DNA from: UBA3537 sp964219345
Lineage (GTDB): Bacteria; Bacteroidota; Bacteroidia; Flavobacteriales; Flavobacteriaceae
Length of the DNA stretch: 55,702 bases
Assembly: GCA_964219345.1 (NCBI GenBank)
Contig: CAXPPN010000015.1
Location: forward strand, 1 to 55,702
Reading direction: 5' to 3'
The translations under genes and the position numbers were made by a program. Below are positions 1 to 7,185 of this stretch, in pieces. Below the pieces are notes generated by a model. It made no database searches. It saw only the letters and a list, made by a program, of their open reading frames with translations, and was not told where the DNA came from. Position 1 is the first letter of the stretch. Every line of letters begins with the position of its first letter.

Positions 1-260
1 GCTATATCGAAAATATGCCTGCATTTGTACCAATCATGTTTGAGCTAACCGTATTTTTTGCGGCGCATTTGATGGTAATTACATTTTATTTGAGAAGTAG
101 AATGTGGCCATTCAAAAACGCTGAAAATCCAGACCCAAGAACAACAGATGACCATTTTTTGATGGAAATCCCTGTTCATGACAATGAGAAACAATTAAAA
201 ACGCTATTAACCAAAACAGGTGCAGTAGAAGTGCATGTTATTGAAAAAGAAGCACATTAG
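1..260 (+). CDS. actD: ActD, alternative complex III subunit (DUF3341), C-terminal fragment
   Basis: The left window edge cuts this gene; the open frame runs in from base 3 without a start, leaving about 85 C-terminal residues. ActD is a membrane subunit of alternative complex III, the quinol:electron-acceptor oxidoreductase that replaces the bc1 complex in many Bacteroidota. The visible part has one hydrophobic segment (MFELTVFFAAHLMVITFYL) followed by a charged tail with RMWPFKNAENPDPRTTDDHF, which fits the end of the DUF3341 family. Its downstream neighbours are ActE and ActF in the usual order. The subunit assignment rests on a fragment plus context. The ATG at 15 is internal and is not the gene start. 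Confidence 0.85.
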   Translation, partial: YIENMPAFVPIMFELTVFFAAHLMVITFYLRSRMWPFKNAENPDPRTTDDHFLMEIPVHDNEKQLKTLLTKTGAVEVHVIEKEAH

Positions 261-264
261 ACCT

Positions 265-816
265 ATGAAAAGTGTATCAAAAATATTCATTTTAGTATTG
301 ATTGGTTCAACACTTTGGTCATGCCAAGACAACAGCAGACCGAACTACCAATTTTTTCCAAACATGTATGAGCCTGTTGGCTACGAGGCTTACGGAGAAT
401 ACGAGGTATTCCCAAACAGTCAAGAAGCATTATTACCTGTTGAGGGAACCATTGCCAGAGGATATTCCTTATATGATTATGACAATACCAATGAAGGTTA
501 TGAAGCGGCATTAAAATCCTTAAAATCTCCTTTAGAAGTGTCTGAAATTGACACCAAAAGGGGTAAGGAGCTTTATGATATTTACTGTGGGATTTGTCAT
601 GGGAATAAAGGTGCTGGCCAAGGAAAATTGGTTAAGCGTGAAAAAATATTAGGAGTACCAAGTTATGCAGATCGTGCGATAACAACAGGAAGTATTTATC
701 ACGTTATATATTATGGTAAAAACTCAATGGGCTCATACGCTAATCTTTTAAACGAAGAAGAGCGTTGGCAGGTTACGGCATACGTTGAAGCACTTCGATT
801 AGAATTAATAAAATAA
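265..816 (+). CDS. actE: ActE, monoheme cytochrome c lipoprotein of alternative complex III
   Basis: ActE is an electron-transfer subunit of alternative complex III, exposed on the periplasmic side. The ATG at 265 is preferred over the in-frame ATG at 235 because it begins directly with a lipoprotein signal peptide: hydrophobic stretch from residue 7 and lipobox ending LWSC at Cys20. The upstream start would also overlap actD. Near the C-terminus is one CxxCH heme c site (C108-G-I-C111-H112), and M155 in NSMGSY is the likely distal ligand, so this is a class I type cytochrome c domain over about residues 95-180. At 183 residues it has the normal length for a flavobacterial ActE. It sits 4 bases after actD. 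Confidence 0.92.
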   Translation: MKSVSKIFILVLIGSTLWSCQDNSRPNYQFFPNMYEPVGYEAYGEYEVFPNSQEALLPVEGTIARGYSLYDYDNTNEGYEAALKSLKSPLEVSEIDTKRGKELYDIYCGICHGNKGAGQGKLVKREKILGVPSYADRAITTGSIYHVIYYGKNSMGSYANLLNEEERWQVTAYVEALRLELIK

Positions 817-840
817 AGAAAAACAAAACATAAATAAAAC

Positions 841-2187
841 ATGTATACGTTTTCAAAAAGATTAAAAATTACATCTCTTGTTCTAATCATAATTGGAGCA
901 ATCGGGTGGATTTCCAGTTATAATTCATCTCATCATTTGACTTTAGAAGATGTTAAAGTCTTATTAGCAGAAGAAAACGCACATCATGGTGCTACCGAAC
1001 CACATGATAATGGTGAGGCTCACGCTGCAATGATACACGCAGAAAGTAATGATGACCATCAACATGAAGAGGCTCATCATGGTGACGAACATGCAGAACA
1101 TGTTTTGCATCAAATGCACAACAGACCATATGCGGCATTGTATGTGGCAGCATTCTTTTTTATGATGATTTCACTAGGAGTACTTGCGTTTTATGGCATT
1201 CAGTATGCAGCACAAGCGGGTTGGTCGCCAGTTCTCTTTAGAGTAATGGAAGCTATAACTTATTATCTTTTGCCAGGGGCTATAATAGTTTTGGGAATTG
1301 CACTTTGGGCAGGAGATCATCTTTTTATTTGGATGGATCCAGAAGTTGTTGCACATGATGAACTTATTCAAGGTAAATCAGGATGGCTTAATAAAACTTG
1401 GTTTGCTATTAGAGGTTTAATATTTATAGCAGGGTGGAGTTTATACCGTTATTTTTCTAGAAAATTTTCATTGGCACAAGATCAAGCTGATGTAAATGAT
1501 AATAGTAATTTCAAGAAAAATTTTAGAATATCTGCGGCCTTTTTAGTGTTTTATATTTATACAGAATCCATGATGTCTTGGGATTGGATTATGAGTGTAG
1601 ATCCACACTGGTTCAGTACACTTTTTGGATGGTATGTTTTTGCAAGCATGTTTGTGAGTGGAATTACTGTTATTGCTCTAATAACCATTTACTTAAAATC
1701 AAAAGGGTTAATGGAATTTGTGAACGACAGTCACTTGCACGATTTGGCTAAATTTATGTTTGCTATTAGTGTGTTTTGGACCTATTTGTGGTTCTCACAA
1801 TTCATGCTGATTTGGTATGCAAATATTCCAGAAGAAGTTACCTATTTCATCACAAGAATAGAAGACTATAAATTACCATTCTTTGGGATGCTTGTTTTGA
1901 ATTTTATTTTCCCATTTTTGGTACTCATGAACAGCGATTATAAGCGTGTACCATGGTTTATCGTCATGGCAGGTATTGTCATATTATTTGGACACTATAT
2001 TGATGTGTTTAATATGATTATGCCAGCTACTGTAGGGGATCGTTGGTTTATTGGTGTTCCAGAAATTAGCGCAGTATTGCTATTTCTTGGATTGTTCCTT
2101 TGGGTTGTGTTTTATGCACTATCTAAAGCACCACTATTGCCAAAAGGCAATCCATTTATAAAAGAAAGCGAACAGTTTCATTATTAA
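841..2187 (+). CDS. actF: ActF, integral membrane quinol:cytochrome c oxidoreductase subunit
   Basis: ActF is a polytopic membrane subunit of alternative complex III and structurally a relative of ActC/NrfD-type quinol-binding subunits. The 448-residue protein has about ten hydrophobic segments. TM1 lies at about residues 10-28. The loop after it (residues 31-93) contains 15 histidines among Asp/Glu, an unusual metal-binding-like stretch. The motif around residues 240-260 (TESMMSWDWIMSVDPHWFST) is typical of the family. It follows actE by 24 bases and precedes coxB by 26 bases, so quinol oxidation and terminal oxidase genes appear co-transcribed. The subunit assignment combines family signature, topology and gene order. 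Confidence 0.92.
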   Translation: MYTFSKRLKITSLVLIIIGAIGWISSYNSSHHLTLEDVKVLLAEENAHHGATEPHDNGEAHAAMIHAESNDDHQHEEAHHGDEHAEHVLHQMHNRPYAALYVAAFFFMMISLGVLAFYGIQYAAQAGWSPVLFRVMEAITYYLLPGAIIVLGIALWAGDHLFIWMDPEVVAHDELIQGKSGWLNKTWFAIRGLIFIAGWSLYRYFSRKFSLAQDQADVNDNSNFKKNFRISAAFLVFYIYTESMMSWDWIMSVDPHWFSTLFGWYVFASMFVSGITVIALITIYLKSKGLMEFVNDSHLHDLAKFMFAISVFWTYLWFSQFMLIWYANIPEEVTYFITRIEDYKLPFFGMLVLNFIFPFLVLMNSDYKRVPWFIVMAGIVILFGHYIDVFNMIMPATVGDRWFIGVPEISAVLLFLGLFLWVVFYALSKAPLLPKGNPFIKESEQFHY

Positions 2188-2213
2188 TTAAATTTTAAAG
2201 ATAGTATAGTACA

Positions 2214-3284
2214 ATGACTGGCTTATTAACAATATTAATATTATTAGGAATTACCATCGCGATTTGGCAAATGGTTAAAATATTTGATTTAGCACAAGAA
2301 AATAAAGACAATTCCCAAATTGCAAATGATAAAGACAATTCTGTAAATGGCTATTTGATGCTAGCATTTTTAGGATTTATATATCTTATCACAATCATCT
2401 CTTTTGCGCTGTGGGGAGATTTACCACTCGTTTCAAATTCAGCCTCTGAGCATGGACCAGAAATAGACCGATTGATGATTATTTCGATGGTTGTGATCTT
2501 TATTGTACAAACCATCACTCAATTTTTGTTACATTATTTTGCTTTTAAATACAAAGGCGAAAAAGGAAGAAAAGCGCTTTTCTATGCCGATAATGACAAG
2601 TTAGAATTTATCTGGACGATTATTCCAGTAATCACCCTAGCGGGACTTATCATGTATGGATTATTTACTTGGAACGATATTATGAACATTGATGAAGAGG
2701 AAGATCCAATTGTCGTAGAACTGTATGCTCAACAGTTTAACTGGAAAGCACGCTATGCTGGAGAAGACAATGTTCTTGGTAAGGCCAATGTGAGATTAAT
2801 TAATTTAGACAATGCCAATATTTTAGGGCTAGATGAGTCTGACCCTAATGCTCAAGATGACATCATCACAACTGAGCTTCATTTACCCGTAGGAAAGCCA
2901 ATATTATTCAAAATGCGTTCTCAAGATGTATTGCATTCGGCATACATGCCACATTTTAGAGCACAAATGAATTGTGTGCCAGGAATGATTACTCAATTTG
3001 CATTTACTCCAACCGTTACAACTGAGGAAATGCGATTGAACCCAGAGATTTACGAAAAAGTAAGAAATATCAATAAAATTCGAAACGAAAATAGTAAGAA
3101 GCTTCAAGCCAAAGGCGAAGAGCCGCTTGATCGATATGAATTTGATTATCTGTTATTGTGCAACAAAATTTGTGGAAAATCACATTACAACATGCAAATG
3201 AAAATTATTGTTGAAACAGAAGAAGAATACAATGCATGGTTGCAAGAACAAAAAATATTTAAAAACTCATTAGTTCAAAACTAA
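2214..3284 (+). CDS. coxB: Cytochrome c oxidase subunit II
   Basis: This subunit accepts electrons from cytochrome c at a binuclear CuA centre and passes them to subunit I. Hydrophobic segments lie near residues 3-20, 47-67, 88-110 and 132-152, more than the two of canonical subunit II. The cupredoxin domain follows. CuA ligands are visible as H241 (VLHSAYMPHF), then C316-NKI-C320-GKS-H324-YN-M327. Between the first His and the two Cys is an inserted charged helix-like region of roughly 45 residues (about 268-312). No C-terminal heme c domain is present; the ActE cytochrome upstream may serve as donor (inference). At 356 residues it is long for a plain subunit II but normal for Bacteroidota. 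Confidence 0.95.
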   Translation: MTGLLTILILLGITIAIWQMVKIFDLAQENKDNSQIANDKDNSVNGYLMLAFLGFIYLITIISFALWGDLPLVSNSASEHGPEIDRLMIISMVVIFIVQTITQFLLHYFAFKYKGEKGRKALFYADNDKLEFIWTIIPVITLAGLIMYGLFTWNDIMNIDEEEDPIVVELYAQQFNWKARYAGEDNVLGKANVRLINLDNANILGLDESDPNAQDDIITTELHLPVGKPILFKMRSQDVLHSAYMPHFRAQMNCVPGMITQFAFTPTVTTEEMRLNPEIYEKVRNINKIRNENSKKLQAKGEEPLDRYEFDYLLLCNKICGKSHYNMQMKIIVETEEEYNAWLQEQKIFKNSLVQN

Positions 3285-3303
3285 ATAGTAATACCAAAAG
3301 ATT

Positions 3304-5097
3304 ATGTCAGCACACGTAGACACCCATACACATGATGACGACCACGGGCATCATCACAAAGAAACCTTTGTAACAAAATACATTTTTAGTCAGGATCATA
3401 AAATGATTGCTAAACAGTATTTGATTACAGGGATAATTATGGGGATAATTGGAATTTTAATGTCATTGCTAATGCGGATGCAAATTGCATGGCCAGAAAA
3501 ACCAAATGTAATATTTGAAGCACTATTAGGTAAGTGGGCACCAGGCGGCGTTATGGACGCAGATATTTATTTGGCATTGGTAACCATTCATGGAACAATC
3601 ATGGTATTTTTTGTATTGACCGCAGGGCTTAGTGGTACTTTTAGTAACCTTTTGATTCCACTACAAATTGGAGCAAGAGATATGGCCTCAGGATTTCTAA
3701 ATATGATATCTTATTGGCTTTTCTTCTTATCAAGCGTGATAATGGTAATTTCATTGTTTGTTGAAGCAGGACCAGCTGCAGCAGGATGGACAATTTATCC
3801 ACCTCTTAGTGCACTTCCGTTAGCACAAGGGGGTTCTGGAACAGGGATGACACTTTGGCTCGTTTCAATGGCAATTTTTATTGCGTCTTCACTTCTTGGT
3901 TCATTGAACTATATAGTAACAGTATTAAACCTTAGAACTAAAGGGATGTCCATGACAAGGTTACCATTAACCATTTGGGCGTTTTTTATTACGGCTGTAA
4001 TTGGTGTAGTTTCTTTCCCAGTTCTTTTGTCTGCTGCATTATTATTAATAATGGATAGAAGTTTTGGAACATCTTTCTTCCTTTCAGATATTTTCATTCA
4101 AGGAGAGGTGTTGCATTATCAAGGCGGGTCACCAGTTTTATTTGAACATTTATTCTGGTTTCTTGGCCACCCAGAAGTATACATTGTATTACTTCCAGCT
4201 TTAGGGATAACATCAGAAGTTATAGCAACAAATGCAAGAAAACCAATCTTTGGATACAGAGCAATGGTAGCCTCAATTATTGCAATTGCCTTTTTATCAA
4301 CAATCGTATGGGGGCACCATATGTTTATCTCAGGGATGAACCCATTCTTAGGTTCAGTATTTACATTTACAACATTACTTATTGCCATTCCATCGGCAGT
4401 AAAAGCATTTAATTATATTACAACGCTTTGGAAAGGAAACCTTCAGTTAAATCCTGCAATGTTGTTTTCAATTGGCTTAGTTTCAACATTCATAACAGGT
4501 GGTCTTACAGGGATTATTCTGGGGGATAGTGCACTTGATATCAATGTTCACGATACTTATTTTGTAGTCGCACATTTCCATTTAGTAATGGGGATATCTG
4601 CATTATATGGATTATTTGCTGGTGTATATCATTGGTTCCCAAAAATGTTTGGACGAATGCTAAATAAAAATTTAGGTTACATACATTTTTGGGTGACAGC
4701 AGTATGTGCTTACGGTGTTTTCTTCCCAATGCATTTTATAGGAATGGCAGGATTACCAAGACGTTACTACACCAATAGTAATTTCCCACTTTTTGATGAT
4801 ACCCAAAACGTACAAGTTTTAATCACAATTTTTGCACTTGTTGCAGGGCTTGTACAATTAGTCTTCCTATATAACTTTGTTCACAGCATGTTCTATGGAA
4901 AGAAAACAGAACAAAATCCATGGCGTTCAAACACTTTGGAGTGGACAGCACCTGTAGAGCATATGCATGGCAACTGGCCTGGAGAAATTCCACATGTTCA
5001 CCGTTGGGCATACGATTACAGTAAACCTGGTCATGATGAAGACTTTGTGCCACAACATATTCCACTAAAAGACGGAGAAGAAGAGCTTCAACACTAA
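3304..5097 (+). CDS. coxA: Cytochrome c oxidase subunit I (heme-copper oxidase)
   Basis: This is the catalytic subunit of the terminal oxidase: it reduces O2 to water at a heme a3-CuB centre and pumps protons. The 597-residue protein has about twelve TM helices. Ligand motifs present are IHGTIMVFF (low-spin heme His), HPEVYIVLLP (CuB His with the cross-linked Tyr of A-type oxidases), WGHHMF (CuB His pair) and HDTYFVVAHFH (heme a3 and low-spin heme His). The N-terminus carries seven His within the first 18 residues. It is the last gene of the act-cox run and is followed by a strong terminator at 5127. No subunit III or IV is encoded directly downstream. Confidence 0.97.
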   Translation: MSAHVDTHTHDDDHGHHHKETFVTKYIFSQDHKMIAKQYLITGIIMGIIGILMSLLMRMQIAWPEKPNVIFEALLGKWAPGGVMDADIYLALVTIHGTIMVFFVLTAGLSGTFSNLLIPLQIGARDMASGFLNMISYWLFFLSSVIMVISLFVEAGPAAAGWTIYPPLSALPLAQGGSGTGMTLWLVSMAIFIASSLLGSLNYIVTVLNLRTKGMSMTRLPLTIWAFFITAVIGVVSFPVLLSAALLLIMDRSFGTSFFLSDIFIQGEVLHYQGGSPVLFEHLFWFLGHPEVYIVLLPALGITSEVIATNARKPIFGYRAMVASIIAIAFLSTIVWGHHMFISGMNPFLGSVFTFTTLLIAIPSAVKAFNYITTLWKGNLQLNPAMLFSIGLVSTFITGGLTGIILGDSALDINVHDTYFVVAHFHLVMGISALYGLFAGVYHWFPKMFGRMLNKNLGYIHFWVTAVCAYGVFFPMHFIGMAGLPRRYYTNSNFPLFDDTQNVQVLITIFALVAGLVQLVFLYNFVHSMFYGKKTEQNPWRSNTLEWTAPVEHMHGNWPGEIPHVHRWAYDYSKPGHDEDFVPQHIPLKDGEEELQH

Positions 5098-5126
5098 AAT
5101 TGTTAGTTACTTCTTAAATATATTAG

Positions 5127-5154
5127 AAAGCCTTTCTTAAACGAGAAAGGCTTT
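5127..5154 (+). terminator. Rho-independent terminator after coxA
   Basis: Perfect 11-bp stem AAAGCCTTTCT/AGAAAGGCTTT with a 6-base loop, followed by TTCTTT. It closes the act-cox operon and separates it from ruvB, whose ATG is 18 bases further on. Confidence 0.85.
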
Positions 5155-5159
5155 TTCTT

Positions 5160-5167
5160 TATATTTG
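5160..5167 (+). promoter_or_regulatory. Putative -7 element (TATATTTG) for ruvB
   Basis: Exact match to the Bacteroidota -7 consensus TAnnTTTG, ending 5 bases before the ruvB ATG. No TTG is visible at the -33 position, which falls inside the terminator hairpin. If used, transcription would start at or next to the ATG. Confidence 0.4.
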
Positions 5168-5172
5168 TTATT

Positions 5173-6195
5173 ATGAATCAGTACCTTGATCCAACAGACG
5201 AAAATTTATCTCCTGAGGAACACGACATCGAAAAAGCGTTAAGACCGCTAACCTTTGATGATTTTTCTGGGCAAGATCAAGTTTTGGAAAATTTACAAAT
5301 TTTTGTAAAAGCAGCTGTAGAACGCAATGAGGCTTTAGATCACACCCTTTTTCATGGTCCTCCTGGATTGGGAAAAACCACCTTAGCACATATTTTAGCA
5401 AATGAATTGAATGTAGGGATTAAAGTCACCTCTGGCCCTGTTTTGGATAAGCCTGGAGATTTGGCAGGGTTGCTTACCAATTTAGAAGATAGAGATGTAC
5501 TTTTTATTGATGAAATTCACCGTTTGAGCCCAATTGTAGAAGAATATTTATACTCTGCAATGGAAGATTATAAGATTGATATCATGATTGAATCTGGACC
5601 AAATGCACGAACTGTTCAGATCAATTTGAATCCTTTTACATTAGTTGGAGCCACTACGCGCTCGGGATTGCTTACAGCACCTATGCGCGCACGTTTTGGA
5701 ATCAGTAGCCGACTTCAATATTATTCTACAGAATTGCTTTCGACTATTCTTCAACGAAGTGCTCAAATTTTGAATGTCCCTATAAGTTTTGAAGCCGCTA
5801 TAGAAATTGCAGGACGAAGTCGTGGAACCCCAAGAATTGCAAATGCACTATTGAGACGTGTTAGAGATTTTGCCCAAATAAAAGGCAATGGTAAAATAGA
5901 TATAGAGATTGCAAAATTTGGATTAAAAGCCCTTAATGTAGATGCTCATGGTTTGGATGAAATGGATAATAAAATCCTTACCACAATTATTGATAAATTC
6001 AAAGGAGGCCCTGTTGGAATTACAACAATAGCCACAGCGGTGAGCGAAAGTCCAGAAACCATAGAAGAAGTCTACGAGCCATTTTTAATTCAGCAAGGAT
6101 TTATAATGCGTACCCCTAGAGGAAGAGAAGTTACAGAACTTGCCTACAAACACCTTGGTCGTCAAAAAGGAGATTACCAAACAGGATTGTTTTAG
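5173..6195 (+). CDS. ruvB: RuvB, Holliday junction branch migration ATPase
   Basis: RuvB is the hexameric AAA+ motor that drives Holliday junction branch migration with RuvA during recombinational repair. The 340-residue protein matches the family length. Visible motifs are Walker A GPPGLGKT (62-69), Walker B LFIDE (110-114), the arginine-finger region TRSGLLTAPMRARFG, and a C-terminal winged-helix DNA-binding domain (about 265-335; GGPVGITTIATAVSE). There is no purine-rich ribosome-binding site before the ATG, only a -7-like promoter element 5 bases upstream. Its partner ruvA lies 3.3 kb downstream, separated by queG and maeB. Confidence 0.98.
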   Translation: MNQYLDPTDENLSPEEHDIEKALRPLTFDDFSGQDQVLENLQIFVKAAVERNEALDHTLFHGPPGLGKTTLAHILANELNVGIKVTSGPVLDKPGDLAGLLTNLEDRDVLFIDEIHRLSPIVEEYLYSAMEDYKIDIMIESGPNARTVQINLNPFTLVGATTRSGLLTAPMRARFGISSRLQYYSTELLSTILQRSAQILNVPISFEAAIEIAGRSRGTPRIANALLRRVRDFAQIKGNGKIDIEIAKFGLKALNVDAHGLDEMDNKILTTIIDKFKGGPVGITTIATAVSESPETIEEVYEPFLIQQGFIMRTPRGREVTELAYKHLGRQKGDYQTGLF

Positions 6196-6196
6196 C

Positions 6197-7123
6197 ATGT
6201 CAAAAAAAGTACAGTATGCACAACTTATTAAAACCGAAGCCAAACGCCTCGGTTTTTTATCTTGCGGCATAAGTAAGGCAGCATTTTTAGAAGATGAAGC
6301 GCCACGATTAGAAGCATGGCTAAATCAGAACAAACATGGCAAAATGCAATACATGGAAAATCATTTTGATAAGCGTTTAGATCCAACCCTGCTTGTTGAA
6401 GATTCAAAAAGTGTCGTGTCTTTGATATATAATTACTTTCCATCACAAACACAATTGGATCCAGAAGCACCAAAGATTAGTAAATATGCTTATGGCGTAG
6501 ATTATCACTATGTCATAAAAGACAAATTAAAACATCTTTTAGAATATATTAGGGACGAGATCGGGGATGTACATGGTCGTGCTTTTGTAGACTCTGCGCC
6601 AATTTTAGAAAAAGCTTGGGCGAAGAAATCTGGACTAGGGTGGATCGGCAAACACAGTAATTTGCTTTCTCAAAAAGTAGGTTCATTTTATTTTATTGCA
6701 GAACTGATTATTGATTTGGATTTAGAACCAGATCATGCTGTTACAGATCATTGTGGAACCTGTACTGCATGTATTGATGCCTGCCCAACAGAAGCCATTA
6801 CTGAACCCTATAAGGTTGATGGTAGTAAATGTATTTCATATTTTACCATTGAACTCAAAGATAATATTCCAACAGAAATGAAAGGAAAATTTGATGATTG
6901 GATGTTTGGTTGTGATGTTTGTCAAGACGTATGCCCTTGGAACCGTTTTTCTAAAGCACACAATGAACCTTTATTTAATCCAAAACCAGAACTACTATCG
7001 ATGACCAAGAAAGACTGGGAAGAAATCACACTTGAAACTTTCAATAAAGTATTTAAGAAATCTGCAGTCAAACGCACAAAATATACAGGACTAACTCGAA
7101 ATATTAAGTTTTTAAAAGATTAA
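6197..7123 (+). CDS. queG: QueG, epoxyqueuosine reductase
   Basis: QueG carries out the last step of queuosine tRNA modification, reducing epoxyqueuosine to queuosine in GUN-anticodon tRNAs, using cobalamin and two [4Fe-4S] clusters. The ATG at 6197, 1 base after the ruvB stop, is preferred over an in-frame ATG at 6140 inside ruvB and gives the usual length of 308 residues. Cluster ligands are C186-C189-C192-C196 (CGTCTACIDAC) and C239-C242-C246 (CDVCQDVC) with C212. The likely catalytic Asp is D132 in FVDSAP. The spacing suggests translational coupling with ruvB. Confidence 0.96.
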   Translation: MSKKVQYAQLIKTEAKRLGFLSCGISKAAFLEDEAPRLEAWLNQNKHGKMQYMENHFDKRLDPTLLVEDSKSVVSLIYNYFPSQTQLDPEAPKISKYAYGVDYHYVIKDKLKHLLEYIRDEIGDVHGRAFVDSAPILEKAWAKKSGLGWIGKHSNLLSQKVGSFYFIAELIIDLDLEPDHAVTDHCGTCTACIDACPTEAITEPYKVDGSKCISYFTIELKDNIPTEMKGKFDDWMFGCDVCQDVCPWNRFSKAHNEPLFNPKPELLSMTKKDWEEITLETFNKVFKKSAVKRTKYTGLTRNIKFLKD

Positions 7124-7153
7124 ACAAAAATTTTCTCATTACAAGGATACTGC

Positions 7154-7161
7154 TAACTTTG
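7154..7161 (+). promoter_or_regulatory. Putative -7 element (TAACTTTG) for maeB
   Basis: Match to TAnnTTTG 24 bases before the maeB ATG. The -33 TTG is not evident, so confidence is limited. Confidence 0.4.
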
Positions 7162-7185
7162 TAAACTTAAACAACAACCAACTAT

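Noticed and set aside
4119..4388. 89-codon minus-strand open frame inside coxA
   Set aside because: It lies opposite the conserved HPEVY and HH motif region of coxA and has low-complexity composition expected of a shadow frame.
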